Shown here piece after piece: positions 45,660 through 55,121 of a stretch of 64,000 nucleotides of DNA; the first letter of the stretch is position 1, and every line of letters begins with the position of its first letter. The stretch is from Rariglobus sp041662485. Its GTDB lineage: Bacteria; Verrucomicrobiota; Verrucomicrobiia; Opitutales; Opitutaceae. The notes under the pieces are model-generated. The model made no database searches. It saw nothing but the letters and a program-made list of their open reading frames with translations, and was not told the origin of the DNA. Location: assembly GCA_041662485.1 (NCBI GenBank), contig JBAZSJ010000020.1, positions 1 to 64,000 on the forward strand. Reading direction: 5' to 3'. Position numbers and translations under genes: made by a program.

Positions 45660-46530
45660 CGAAGGTTCAGCCAAGCCGCAGAAACGCATGGCGCCGGTCG
45701 TGCCAGACGGTCATTTTCAAGGCGTGTCCGACTCCCTCACGATCACGCCCATCGGGTTCATCCGCACCGGCAAGCGGGTGAAGTTTCAGGCGCGCCACCA
45801 GCCCGCCGAGGGGGATGAAGAGCGCAACGTGCTGGAGCTGTCGCCGGGCTTCAACTACGAGCAGGCGCTCCAGGATCTCGCCGGTTTCGACCGCGTGTGG
45901 TTGCTGTGGTGGTTTCATCGCAACGAGACGTGGCGCCCGCTCGTGATGCCTCCGCGGGGTCCGGCGAAGCGGCGCGGGGTGTTCGCAACGCGTTCCCCGC
46001 ACCGTCCGAATCCGCTCGGCATGACGCCGGTGCGGTTGATCGGGATAGAGAAGCGCAGCCTGATCCTCGGGCCGTGCGACCTGGTCGAAGGCACGCCGGT
46101 CTTTGATGTGAAGCCCTACGTGCCGGCCTACGATGCTTTTCACGGGTCGAAGGCGGGCTGGATCGACGAGGTGGACGCGGAGCTGAGCCGCCCGTCGCGA
46201 TTTACGGTCCATTTCTCGGTGCTGGCGGACACGCAGGCGCGTTGGCTGCGGGAACATTGGGAAATCGATTTTCTACCGCGGCTCATCGAGTTGCTTTCGA
46301 GAGATCCTTCCCTGCATCGCACCCGCCGGATCACGCGCCGTGACGATCAAACGCGGTTCATCGGCTGCGGGGCGTGGCGGGCGGTGTTTGGCGTTGATAC
46401 GGAAAGGGTCAACGTGCTCGCGATCGAGCCGGGCTTTCCGCTGCGGTTTCTGACGCGGTCCGGCTACGAGGACGTGCCCGACCGCGAGGCGCAGATGGCG
46501 TTTCTCGAACGCTGGCCGGGCGCGGAGTAG
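45652..46530 (+). CDS. trmO: tRNA (t6A37) methyltransferase TrmO family
   Basis: The GTG at 45652 overlaps the engB end; an ATG at 45688 is an alternative. The core TITPIGFIRTGKRVKFQARHQP ... RRGVFATRSPHRPNPLGMTPVRLIGIE ... LVEGTPVFDVKPYVPAYDA is the TrmO (YaeB/UPF0066) signature, with the SPHRPNPLG motif intact. The enzyme methylates t6A at position 37 of threonine tRNAs. At 292 residues it is longer than the ~235 of E. coli TrmO because of N- and C-terminal extensions. Confidence 0.85.
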
Positions 46531-46573
46531 GCGCGTGGTTGTGAAAATCGTCAGGAGGATTATGCTTTGAGCC

Positions 46574-46849
46574 ATGAAACCTGAAACCGCCGAAAACCTG
46601 CCTCTCCTTTACGTTAAACCCGGGTGCCCGTGGTGCATGGAAGTCGCCGAATTTCTCAAGGGAAACGGGATCGGCTACCGTGAGCAAAACGTCGTCACGG
46701 ATGCGGCCGCCCTTGCCGCGATGATCAAAAAATCCGGACAGAAAAAGGTCCCCACGCTCGACTGGCACGGCAAGATTCTCGCCGATTTCGGCGTGGCGGA
46801 GCTGGTGCCGTTTTTGAACGGGCTGAACGTGAAGCTGGAGGACAGTTGA
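46574..46849 (+). CDS. Glutaredoxin-family protein
   Basis: 91 residues. LLYVKPGCPWCMEVAEFLKGNG has a CxxC site (CPWC, 18-21), and KKVPTLDWHGKILADFG has the cis-proline after Val that is typical of thioredoxin-fold proteins. It is a small dithiol glutaredoxin-like protein. Its stop overlaps the longer open frame of the next gene, and the two are probably co-transcribed. Confidence 0.8.
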   Translation: MKPETAENLPLLYVKPGCPWCMEVAEFLKGNGIGYREQNVVTDAAALAAMIKKSGQKKVPTLDWHGKILADFGVAELVPFLNGLNVKLEDS

Positions 46850-46908
46850 GGCTGGAGCGCACGGACGCTTGTCCTGTGCGCAGGTTTGCCCAAGGTGGCG
46901 GACTCATC

Positions 46909-47886
46909 ATGCCGGCTCCGTTCACCGTTCTCCTCTACTACAAATACGTCCGCCTGGAAGATCCGGCGGCGTTTGTGCGCGCGCATCGCGAGACTTGCGT
47001 TTCGCTGGGCGTGCAGGGACGCATCCTGGTGGCGACCGAGGGGATCAACGGCACGGTCGCGGGCAGCGCGGAAGCCGCCGCGCGTTATCAGGAAGCGCTG
47101 CGGGCGCAGCCGGAGTTCAGCGATGTGATTTTCAAAGTGAGTTATGCGGATGCACCGCCGTTTCACCGGCTTGAGATCAAGGTGCGCAAGGAGATCGTCA
47201 CGCTCGGTGCGGGCGAGGGGATCGAGCCGGTTGCGGGTGGCGCGCCGCATCTTTCGCCGGACGAGTGGAAACGCATGATCGAGGAGGATGACGTGGTGCT
47301 ATTTGATGTGCGCAACCGCTACGAATCCGAGGTCGGGCGATTCAAGGGCGCGATTATGCCGCCCATCGAAAACTTTCGCGAGCTGCCGGCGATTCTACCG
47401 CAATACGAAGCGCTCAAGGACAAGACCGTGCTGATGTATTGCACGGGCGGAATCCGCTGCGAGAAGGCCTCGGCGCTTTTTCGCGAGGCGGGGTTTAAGA
47501 ACGTGTTTCAGTTGGAAGGCGGCATCGTGACCTACGGCGAGCGGCACGGCTCGGCGCACTGGGAGGGAGACTGTTTCGTGTTTGATGAACGCATGATGAT
47601 TCCGGTCGGCGATTCGGCGGAGCGCGAGCCGGTCGGCCGGTGCGAACACACCGGCGCGCCGACGCGCAACGTCGTCAACTGCCTTCACGACCCTTGTCAC
47701 AAGATCATGCTGGTGTCGGTCGAGGCGGTCGCCGCCGACGCGAACAACAAACTTTGCCGCGAGTGCCGCCGCGCGGGACTGACGGTGGAGACGGCCGATT
47801 ATCAGGGCGGTCCCGCGCGGGCGGCCAAGGCTGGGTCTTGCGTTCGTGCGTCTGTGATTTGGACAAGCGCGCTGATTACAGAGTAA
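46909..47886 (+). CDS. trhO: tRNA uridine(34) hydroxylase TrhO (rhodanese-like)
   Basis: I chose the ATG at 46909 (MPAPFTVLLYYKYVRLEDPA), with AAGGTGG about 10 bases upstream, over an in-frame GTG/ATG at 46846. 325 residues: an N-terminal acylphosphatase-like half (CVSLGVQGRILVATEGINGTVAG) and a rhodanese half with the active site LMYCTGGIRCEKASALFRE. NCLHDPCHKIML and KLCRECR form a cysteine-rich tail. This is the TrhO/YceA family, which makes 5-hydroxyuridine at tRNA position 34. The stop codon lies inside the left arm of a palindrome. Confidence 0.88.
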   Translation: MPAPFTVLLYYKYVRLEDPAAFVRAHRETCVSLGVQGRILVATEGINGTVAGSAEAAARYQEALRAQPEFSDVIFKVSYADAPPFHRLEIKVRKEIVTLGAGEGIEPVAGGAPHLSPDEWKRMIEEDDVVLFDVRNRYESEVGRFKGAIMPPIENFRELPAILPQYEALKDKTVLMYCTGGIRCEKASALFREAGFKNVFQLEGGIVTYGERHGSAHWEGDCFVFDERMMIPVGDSAEREPVGRCEHTGAPTRNVVNCLHDPCHKIMLVSVEAVAADANNKLCRECRRAGLTVETADYQGGPARAAKAGSCVRASVIWTSALITE

Positions 47887-47907
47887 CCTATTAGGTTACT
47901 TTGTAAT
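47875..47907. terminator. Hairpin between convergent genes, AGTAACC family, site C
   Basis: ATTACAGAGTAACCTA and TAGGTTACTTTGTAAT pair over 16 positions with one mismatch around a single T. The core equals sites A and B. It includes the trhO stop codon and lies 28 bases from the end of the MFS gene on the other strand, so it probably ends both transcripts. Confidence 0.8.
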
Positions 47908-47934
47908 TTTAAGCAGGAGGGCCGGCGCACAAGG

Positions 47935-49176
47935 CTAGGCGACGGTTTTCGGCTTCGGGTGATCCAGGTTGGGCAGGAAGGCGATCAGCAGGCCGAGCAG
48001 CGGCAGGAAGCCGCACACCGTAAACACGAACGGGATGCTCGTGTGGTCGGCGAGTTTTCCTAGCAACGCCGAGCCGATGCCCGCCATGCCGAAGGCGAGG
48101 CCGAAGAAGATGCCGGAGATCATGCCGACTTTTCCGGGCACGAGTTCCTGCGCGTAAACCAGGATGGCGGAAAATGCGGACGACATGATCAGGCCGATGG
48201 CGATGCTGAGCGCGACCGTGCCGGTGAGCCCGACGTGCGGGAGCACGAGCGAGAACGGGGCGACGCCCAGGATGGAAATCCAGATCACCTTGAGGCGTCC
48301 GAAACGGTCGCCCACCGGTCCGCCGATGATCGTGCCGGCGGCCACCGCGAAGAGGAACACGAAGAGCAGCACCTGGGCATGCGGCACCGTCACGTTGAAC
48401 CGCTCGATCAGGTAAAACGTGTAGTAGTTGGTGAAGCAGGCCAGATAGAAGTATTTTGAGAAGATCAGCGCGGCGAGGATCGCGAGGGCGGCGGCGACTC
48501 GGCCTTTCGTGAGCGTGACGGCGGGCTTGGCGCGGGCCGACGGTTTGGCGGTGCGGGCGCGCACGAGGTGGCGCTGATACCAGCCGCCGACGCGCGAGAG
48601 GATGACGATGCCGACCAGCGCGAGCAGCGTGAACCAGAGCACATGGCGTTGTCCGTGCGGAGCGACGATCCACGCGGCGGCGAGCGGCCCCAGGGAACTG
48701 CCGAGGTTGCCGCCCACTTGGAAGAGCGACTGCGCGAAGCCGTGTTTGCCGCCCGAGGCGAGGCGGGCGAGACGCGAGGCTTCCGGGTGAAAAATCGAGG
48801 AGCCGATACCGACCAAGGCGGCGGCACCGAGGAGCGCGTGGAAATTTTTGGCGTAGGCCAGCAAGACCAGTCCGATCAAAGTCATGCCCATGCCGACGGG
48901 CAGCGAGTAAGGCTGCGGACGGCGGTCGGTGTAGGTGCCCACGATCGGCTGGAGCAGCGAGGCCGTGCACTGGAGAACCAGCGTGATCAGGCCGATCTGC
49001 GCGAAGCTGAGTTGGTAGGACTCCTTCAGCAGCGGATAGATCGACGGGAGCAACGACTGGATGGTGTCGTTGAGCAAGTGCGACAGGCTGAGAGCCAGCA
49101 AAACCGCGAAGACGGTTTGGTCGGCTGAGGGAGGTTCGTCCGCGGACAAGGCGGGGACGGTTTCGGTGGGTTTCAT
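47935..49176 (-). CDS. MFS transporter, fosmidomycin-resistance (Fsr) type
   Basis: 413 residues with 12 predicted transmembrane helices. SLSHLLNDTIQSLLPSIYPLLKESYQLSFAQIGLI near the start and HPEASRLARLASGGKHGFAQSLFQVGGNLGSSLGP in the first half are hallmark sequences of the Fsr branch of MFS exporters. It probably exports a small compound; which one cannot be told. A leader peptide and a strong terminator lie between its likely promoter and its start codon. Confidence 0.85.
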   Translation of the reverse strand: MKPTETVPALSADEPPSADQTVFAVLLALSLSHLLNDTIQSLLPSIYPLLKESYQLSFAQIGLITLVLQCTASLLQPIVGTYTDRRPQPYSLPVGMGMTLIGLVLLAYAKNFHALLGAAALVGIGSSIFHPEASRLARLASGGKHGFAQSLFQVGGNLGSSLGPLAAAWIVAPHGQRHVLWFTLLALVGIVILSRVGGWYQRHLVRARTAKPSARAKPAVTLTKGRVAAALAILAALIFSKYFYLACFTNYYTFYLIERFNVTVPHAQVLLFVFLFAVAAGTIIGGPVGDRFGRLKVIWISILGVAPFSLVLPHVGLTGTVALSIAIGLIMSSAFSAILVYAQELVPGKVGMISGIFFGLAFGMAGIGSALLGKLADHTSIPFVFTVCGFLPLLGLLIAFLPNLDHPKPKTVA

Positions 49177-49234
49177 GGGCGATGCGTTGGTAAAACGCCT
49201 CCTTCGACTCCTGTCCGGGCGGGGCTAAAAAAAA

Positions 49235-49263
49235 GCCCCCTCCGGAAAAAGACCGGAGGGGGC
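49235..49263 (-). terminator. Intrinsic terminator upstream of the MFS gene (attenuator candidate)
   Basis: GCCCCCTCCGG and CCGGAGGGGGC form an 11-pair perfect stem with a 7-base loop, followed on the minus strand by eight T. It lies between the small leader ORF (stop at 49290) and the MFS start (49176). The same arms recur at 56576-56603 in the same arrangement. Confidence 0.85.
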
Positions 49264-49289
49264 GAAAGCGGGTTAGACGTTCAGTTCCC

Positions 49290-49379
49290 TCACGGCGTGC
49301 CGGCGACAAGCGCGCGGACCCAGGCGGCCACGGTAATGTGGGCGACTTTGGAGACGGGCTTGAGGGAGCGGACGTTCAT
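49290..49379 (-). CDS. Leader peptide candidate upstream of the MFS gene
   Basis: A 29-residue ORF: MNVRSLKPVSKVAHITVAAW, then VRALVAGTP. It stops 26 bases before the terminator hairpin. It is similar to the 33-residue ORF at 56620-56721 (shared MN, SK/AK, AHI[TS]V, V-rich end) that precedes an identical hairpin. No clear ribosome-binding site is visible. A weak promoter-like TTGACG lies at 49414-49419 on the same strand. Confidence 0.6.
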   Translation of the reverse strand: MNVRSLKPVSKVAHITVAAWVRALVAGTP

Positions 49380-49435
49380 GAGGATTTTGGGAAAATGCAG
49401 GGAACGGGCGGCGCGTCAAGAACGCCGCCGCGTCT

Positions 49436-49945
<510 letters not shown>

Positions 49946-50047
49946 CAGGGAGATGTAGCGTAACGGCCGGACGAAATGCGAGCCGGAAGCCGGACGGGGA
50001 CGCGAATCCATGTTGCCCGCGCCGGAAATCGTGGCGTTGCTGGAGGC

Positions 50048-50535
50048 ATGACCCAGGCAACGACTTCAACCTCAGGTGAACTCGCCCCGCTGCCCGTGCA
50101 GAAGCGGATCGCGCTCGTGGCGCACGATCACGAGAAGGCGACCTTGCTGGCATGGGCGGAGCGCAACCGCGCGCTGCTGGCGCAGCACGAACTCTGCGCC
50201 ACGGGCACGACGGGGCGGTTGTTGTCGGAGCGGCTGAAGTTGCCGGTGACGTGTTTCCTGAGCGGACCGCTCGGAGGAGACCAGCAGATCGGGGCGAAGA
50301 TCGCGGAGCGGAGCATTGATGTGCTGGTGTTTTTTGGGATCCGCTGGAATCGCAGCCGCACGATCCTGACGTGAAGGCGCTGCTACGGCTCGCGGCGGTC
50401 TGGAACATCCCTTGCGCGACCACGGTGGCGACGGCGGATTTTGTTTTCAGTTCGCCGCTGCTCGGCAAGGAGTATCCGCGGGCGCTGCGCGAGATGCGGA
50501 CGCATGCGCAGCGCACGCTGCCGCACGAATGCTGA
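50048..50535 (+). pseudogene. mgsA: Methylglyoxal synthase, frameshifted at a T run
   Basis: The first frame (50048 on) has the MgsA front: KRIALVAHDHEKATLLAWAE, LCATGTTGRLL and FLSGPLGGDQQIGA with the catalytic Asp. It breaks at VLVFF. Adding one T to the run of six at about 50330-50335 restores WDPLESQPHDPDVKALLRLA, with the second active-site part (His of PHDP), and the frame then runs to HEC at 50535. With the correction the protein would have ~162 residues, the normal size. The gene is either a recent pseudogene, a sequencing error in a homopolymer or a slippage-rescued gene. Confidence 0.85.
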
Positions 50536-50588
50536 ATTTTCAGCATGCGGGGGTTGACATGGCCCGCCTGTTGATATTTCAACAGGCG
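50529..50588 (+). promoter_or_regulatory. Promoter and palindromic operator of the BlaI/BlaR1-type pair
   Basis: TTGACA at 50554-50559 is a good -35 box, with TATTTC 15 bases on as a possible -10. CGCCTGTTGA..TCAACAGGCG (50565-50588) is a perfect 10+4+10 palindrome over the -10 region, just before the ATG at 50590: the right place for BlaI autorepression. A second palindrome, ATGCTGAATTTTCAGCAT, lies at 50529-50546 at the end of mgsA. There is almost no room for a 5' leader, so translation may be leaderless. Confidence 0.7.
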
Positions 50589-50589
50589 T

Positions 50590-50976
50590 ATGAATTCCGA
50601 TCCATTGCCTGAACACTTGAGCAAGCGGGAGCGACAAGTGGCCGAGATCATCATCCGGCTGCGCCGGGCTACGGCTCGCGATATTGAGCGAGAGCTGACC
50701 GATGCGCCGACATATTCCGCCGTTCGTTCCATACTGCGCATCCTGGTCCAAAAGAGTATTGTTCGGAAAGAAATGGAGTCGGGACGCGACTGGTATGCGC
50801 CAAGCGTAGCTCCTGCGGTTGCACGGACCGGAGTGCTTCGAGCATTTGTGCGTAATTTCTTTGATGATTCTGCGGGGGAGGCGGCTTGCGCACTTCTGGG
50901 GCAAAAAAACTTAAAGCTTACGCCTGACGAGGCGGAGCGCCTGATGAAACTGATCAAGGAGGCTCGAAGCAAATGA
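50590..50976 (+). CDS. BlaI/MecI/CopY-family repressor
   Basis: 128 residues. The winged-helix part LSKRERQVAEIIIRLRRATARDIERELTDAPTYSAVRSILRILVQKSIVRKEMESGRDWYAP is the family signature. The C-terminal dimerisation part includes LRAFVRNFFDDSAGEAACALL. It overlaps the next gene by four bases (ATGA). In the classical system the protease partner inactivates the repressor when it senses a cell-wall signal. Confidence 0.9.
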   Translation: MNSDPLPEHLSKRERQVAEIIIRLRRATARDIERELTDAPTYSAVRSILRILVQKSIVRKEMESGRDWYAPSVAPAVARTGVLRAFVRNFFDDSAGEAACALLGQKNLKLTPDEAERLMKLIKEARSK

Positions 50977-53900
50977 ACGTCCTTCTTTCCAAGTTGGTCC
51001 TCTTTCAGCTCTATTATTCGGCGATTGCGGCGTTCCTCGTGTGCGCCTTGAAAAGCACCGGTATTGTTGCCTTGGGTGCGCTTGCCAGCATCGCGCTAAG
51101 GCGGCGGTCTGGTGCCGCCAGATGTTGGGTATGGAGGGCTACGCTCGTCGGGTGCCTTGCACTGCCGCTATTCGATTTTGGCCCCTCGTTGGTTCAGCGG
51201 CTAAGGCTGGCTTGGCCGCAAACTCTGAATTCTGAAAACACGCAGGCGTTTATGACCCAAGCGAAGGCGTTTCATCTGGTGAACGATCCCGATGAGATTG
51301 AGGCGCGCCGGAAAAAGGAACTCGCCGAGCAGCGTGAATCATTGGCGGTCCGTCCGCCTTGGGAGGCGACGGGATTTCGGGCGTTTTCTGTGACGATCGA
51401 AGACCTGCGGCCTTCGCCTTGGCGCCAGATCGAAGGGGGGCTGAAGAGCGTATGGTGGATGCTGGCCGGCTTGCTGGTGGTGCTCGCGACGACGCGGATT
51501 GCAGTCGGGTTTTGGAGGTTGAGGAAGAATGCACGGGCGGCGGAGCCGGAGTTTCAGGAGACGGCTCGGCAAATCGCGGCCTATTTGAAAATCAAACGCA
51601 CTCCGCGCGTGTGGTGGGTGAGCCAGCTTCGGTCTCCGTTGATGGTCGGGTGGTGGACGCCCGGGGTTTATCTGCCCGAAGGGGCGAGTGGTTGGGACAA
51701 GCAAAGGCGCGAGGCGGTTTTTCTGCACGAATTGGCGCATTGGCAGCGCGGCGATCATTTTTGGCAGCAGGTCGGGCGATTGGCTGGCTGCGTGTTTTGG
51801 TGGCAGCCGTTGGTTGCGTGGGCTGCTCGGCAGATGAATGCCGAGGCGGAAGCGGCGGCCGACGACGTCGTCTTGATTAAGCAATCAGCGGCGAAGGATT
51901 ATGCCGCCACGCTGGTTGAGATAGCGGCGGGCGCGTGTGTGGGAACTCCAGCCGCAGGCGTGCCGATGGTGGGCTATCGGTCCATGGAGAAGCGTATACG
52001 CGGGCTGTTGCGCGATAATCCATGGCGTGGTCGCATGGGGAAACTCGCCTCGGCTGTCGTGGTGATTCTCGTGCTCTTCTCGCTGACGCTGGCGTCTGTC
52101 TATGTGGGGCAGGCTGCAAACGAGCGTGCGCCGGCCGCGAAGGACGCAGTGGTCAAGCTGACCGCCGGTGAGCGTGCGAGTCTTGAGCGTGTGCTTGATA
52201 ATACGCTGAAGCGGTTGGCGGCGCTGCGGTTCCTCCATTTCAAACTGGAGGAATCGACGATGAGGGAAGAAGCCGGTGAGAAACGGATAAACCCGGAGCC
52301 AACGAAAATGGAAGCGTGGGTGGACGAGTGGACTGGAATCCATCGTGTGGAGTATCGTCCACGGGTGCTGGTTTGGATCGATGGAGCAGCGCCTTTTTCA
52401 ATCAGTGACAGCACGGCGATTAACGATGGGAACCGGTATATACCTTACAGCGAAGAAGATGATGTGAGCGAAGCAAGGCCCAGGGCATCTGAAGGGCTAG
52501 AATTTTATCTCGGGTTTCAACAATCGACGGATTTGCTGCAAGTTGTCCGTGCGATGTTGGGGGTGAGTAATCTCGCCGGAGGAGAGGTTCACTACAGTCT
52601 GTCTTCAGCGATGTGCGAAAATCGTCCGGTGCTCCAGATCCGCGAGCAATTTTTACGCGACGGGAAAGTTGTCCAGCAAAAGACTTTTTTGGTGGATCCG
52701 GCCGAGGCGGATATGTTGCTTTCGTCGGAGCTGGTTTTTCCGGCTCGCAATCCGGAGCGGCCGATTCTGTGGCGTTTGCAGGAAATCGGACGGACGGCGG
52801 TGGGCGTGATGTATCCTAGCCGCTACCAACGCATATATTATGATGATAAGTCCAAGACGACGCTTGATGTGCGGATGACGCAGTTGGAGGTGCTGGATGC
52901 GCTGCCGCCCGGGATCACAATTATACCCAAACCTCCGGGAGGCGAGTATGTGGCCAAGAATGGTTCTCCGATTCGCTATCCGCAGATGACAATCAATTAT
53001 GTCCACGCGGAGGAACCGAGTCTGACGGTGCCTATGGTGGCTGCTCACGTGCGCATAAATAACCGTGATTTGGGAGAACTTCGATCCGATGCGCAGGGGT
53101 GTTTGATCGTGCCATTGCCTGCTGAGGAGATCGTTTTCTTGGATGTGCGCACCAAGGTTTCCGGGTTCGCCGCTCAGATCGTCGAATGGCGTAAGCAGGG
53201 CGATCCATTCCAACTGCCACAAACTTACACGGTAAAATTGTGGCCGGGATCGCCGATTGGAGGGAAGGTGGTGGATCAGGCAGGTCAACCAGTGGAAAAG
53301 GCAGAGGTGCGTATTTCGTTGAGCGGTCGGTGGCGCACTTGGCGGATTTTTAGCGATCGCTTCGCTTTTGGGGCAGTCAAGGCGATCACAGACTCTGAGG
53401 GTATCTGGCGGCTGCCGGATTTCCCGGCAGATCTTGGAGGTCTTAGCTTTCGCGTAAGCGCAAACGGGTTTCAGGCGACGACTGATTCTGGAACTGCCGA
53501 ATTCCGGACAGGCACGGGATTACCTTATTCTGCTTTGCGTGATGGCTCCTGGGTGCTGATCTTAAAACGTGGCGAAGAACTTCGTGGTCGGGTGACCGAT
53601 GCTGCGGGAGTATCGGTGCCAAAGGCGCGGGTGGTTGTGGGAACTGATATTCACGGGTCAAATGCGCCTGAGACGGCGACAGATGTGCGAGGCGATTTTT
53701 TCATGAAGGGCATGAAAACGGGTCCGATCACGTTGACGATTGAGGCTCCAAATCAAAAGCCGATGAGCATGGAATTGACGCTGCCGGTTGCCGAGCCTCT
53801 CTCGATTCGCCTAGAGTCTGGCAATGTGCTTCGTGGGCGGGTGGTGAATGAAAAGGGCAAGCCCTGCGCGCATCTGAACGTGAACGTCGATACATGGAAA

Positions 53901-54359
53901 AAACTGCGCACGCTCGATTTCAGCACTCAGACGGATGCCGAAGGGAGGTTCGTATGGCGCGGAGCACCGGATGAACCGGTGACTTTTGTCTTCGGGGCAT
54001 GCCAAAGTCGCGAGTTTTTAAGGAGTCTCCCGCTGGCTCCCAAAGCGGAGGAGCAGCTTATCGTGATGAAGCCAGCATTGAAATTGGTGGCCAGGGTCGT
54101 CGATGCGATTACCCAAAAGCCCATCGAGAACGTCCGGCTTATTCCAGGACAAGTGTGGAACGGGACGGATGTTTTATGGAGCAGGGAATCGATGAGGACT
54201 TATCCCAAGGGGGAAATCATCTGGGAAAGCGTGGATGTAGGGGCCGCCATGGCCTTTCAGATTGAAGCAGATGGCTACGAATCGCTTCAGACCAAAACTT
54301 ACGTCGCAAACCAAGCAGTTGTGCAGGAGACGCTACAAATGAAGGCCAAGAAACCCTGA
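50973..54359 (+). CDS. BlaR1-type M56 metallopeptidase with long C-terminal region
   Basis: The protein has 1,128 residues. The N-terminal membrane part (helices around 9-40, 158-180 and 352-372) carries the cytoplasmic zinc protease motif H252-E253-L-A-H256 in FLHELAHWQRGDHFW and EAAADDVVLI. About 330 residues of unknown sequence follow (YYSLS.. VHYSLSSAMCENRPVLQIREQ). Four carboxypeptidase-regulatory/CNA-B-like repeats then run to the end (IGGKVVDQAGQPVEKAEVRI; LRGRVTDAAGVSVPKARVVV; LRGRVVNEKGKPCAHLNVNV; VARVVDAITQKPIENVRLIP). There is no penicillin-binding sensor domain, so the signal is probably not a beta-lactam. Confidence 0.85.
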   Translation: MNVLLSKLVLFQLYYSAIAAFLVCALKSTGIVALGALASIALRRRSGAARCWVWRATLVGCLALPLFDFGPSLVQRLRLAWPQTLNSENTQAFMTQAKAFHLVNDPDEIEARRKKELAEQRESLAVRPPWEATGFRAFSVTIEDLRPSPWRQIEGGLKSVWWMLAGLLVVLATTRIAVGFWRLRKNARAAEPEFQETARQIAAYLKIKRTPRVWWVSQLRSPLMVGWWTPGVYLPEGASGWDKQRREAVFLHELAHWQRGDHFWQQVGRLAGCVFWWQPLVAWAARQMNAEAEAAADDVVLIKQSAAKDYAATLVEIAAGACVGTPAAGVPMVGYRSMEKRIRGLLRDNPWRGRMGKLASAVVVILVLFSLTLASVYVGQAANERAPAAKDAVVKLTAGERASLERVLDNTLKRLAALRFLHFKLEESTMREEAGEKRINPEPTKMEAWVDEWTGIHRVEYRPRVLVWIDGAAPFSISDSTAINDGNRYIPYSEEDDVSEARPRASEGLEFYLGFQQSTDLLQVVRAMLGVSNLAGGEVHYSLSSAMCENRPVLQIREQFLRDGKVVQQKTFLVDPAEADMLLSSELVFPARNPERPILWRLQEIGRTAVGVMYPSRYQRIYYDDKSKTTLDVRMTQLEVLDALPPGITIIPKPPGGEYVAKNGSPIRYPQMTINYVHAEEPSLTVPMVAAHVRINNRDLGELRSDAQGCLIVPLPAEEIVFLDVRTKVSGFAAQIVEWRKQGDPFQLPQTYTVKLWPGSPIGGKVVDQAGQPVEKAEVRISLSGRWRTWRIFSDRFAFGAVKAITDSEGIWRLPDFPADLGGLSFRVSANGFQATTDSGTAEFRTGTGLPYSALRDGSWVLILKRGEELRGRVTDAAGVSVPKARVVVGTDIHGSNAPETATDVRGDFFMKGMKTGPITLTIEAPNQKPMSMELTLPVAEPLSIRLESGNVLRGRVVNEKGKPCAHLNVNVDTWKKLRTLDFSTQTDAEGRFVWRGAPDEPVTFVFGACQSREFLRSLPLAPKAEEQLIVMKPALKLVARVVDAITQKPIENVRLIPGQVWNGTDVLWSRESMRTYPKGEIIWESVDVGAAMAFQIEADGYESLQTKTYVANQAVVQETLQMKAKKP

Positions 54360-54383
54360 GGAGGGTGTGAAAGAGAGCATTTT

Positions 54384-54451
54384 GAACCGGCTCTGATAGA
54401 CCGCGCGGAAGTCCTACCTCCTTTGCGGTTACTGTTTTAATAAACTGCGCT
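54384..54451. repeat. Degraded partial copy of the MITE-like element
   Basis: The stretch GAACCGGCTCT...CCTACCTCCTTTGCGGTTACTGTTTTAATAAACTGCGCT (given in parts) follows the right half of the element at 37426-37478 with many substitutions. It lies between the convergent genes that end at 54359 and 54450. Confidence 0.45.
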
Positions 54452-55013
54452 AACCGAGAGTGGCCGCCGGTGCGGGCGGGGTTGGGCGGGGCTTTGCCGC
54501 CTTCATGATCGGGTAGCGGATGAGGCCGTGGTAGAGGCCGAGGATCACGAGCATGCCGAGCACGGCGTAGATCAAGCCTTCGATCGTGGTGGGCACGGCG
54601 GGTTTGTAGATGGAGAGCGTGGCGTGCGTGATCGACGGATCGAGGTGCGCGAAAAACACGAAGGGTTTTTCCCAGAGTGAGGCGTTGCGGATGGCGAGAT
54701 CGGCGGCGGCGAGCGAATCGACGCGCGTGACGGCGTCGCTCATCACGCCGGCGAGGCGGGCCACGCTTTCATCGGCGTTGTGGCCGGTGCGCGTGATGAA
54801 CTCGGCGAGGGTGAGCTTGGACTGGGCGGCGACCTCGGTGAACTGCGCGAGCTGGCGGCGGGCCTCGTCAAGGCGTCCGCCGAGGCGCTGGAGGTATTGT
54901 TGGATGAACTCGGGCAGCTGGCAGAACAGGACGGCGCCGAACACGCAGAGCAGACGGTCGATCAGGGTGTCGCCGACCTTCAGCACGGGGCGGAGCGGAG
55001 CGGTCCATTTCAT
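54450..55013 (-). CDS. DUF2937 family membrane protein
   Basis: 187 residues. FGAVLFCQLPEFIQQYLQRLGGRLDEARRQLAQF is typical for DUF2937. One hydrophobic helix lies near 20-35 and one near 145-165 (IEGLIYAVLGMLVILGLYHGLI), with a helical region between them that would lie on the periplasmic side. The function is unknown. It follows the aminotransferase on the same strand after a hairpin. Confidence 0.75.
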   Translation of the reverse strand: MKWTAPLRPVLKVGDTLIDRLLCVFGAVLFCQLPEFIQQYLQRLGGRLDEARRQLAQFTEVAAQSKLTLAEFITRTGHNADESVARLAGVMSDAVTRVDSLAAADLAIRNASLWEKPFVFFAHLDPSITHATLSIYKPAVPTTIEGLIYAVLGMLVILGLYHGLIRYPIMKAAKPRPTPPAPAATLG

Positions 55014-55070
55014 GACGGGAGAGGCTCGCGTGTTGGAGAGACGAGGGCAAGCGGGGAGCGCTGGGGCGGG

Positions 55071-55104
55071 GACCTCCCGGTCCCCGTCACGCGACCGGGA
55101 GGTC
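55071..55104. repeat. GC-rich hairpin element
   Basis: GACCTCCCGGTC and GACCGGGAGGTC make a perfect 12-pair stem with a 10-base loop. It lies between the aminotransferase end (55122) and the DUF2937 start (55013) and may weaken read-through. The palindrome type differs from the others in the window. Confidence 0.65.
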
Positions 55105-55121
55105 GCGTCTCCAAAAAAGCG

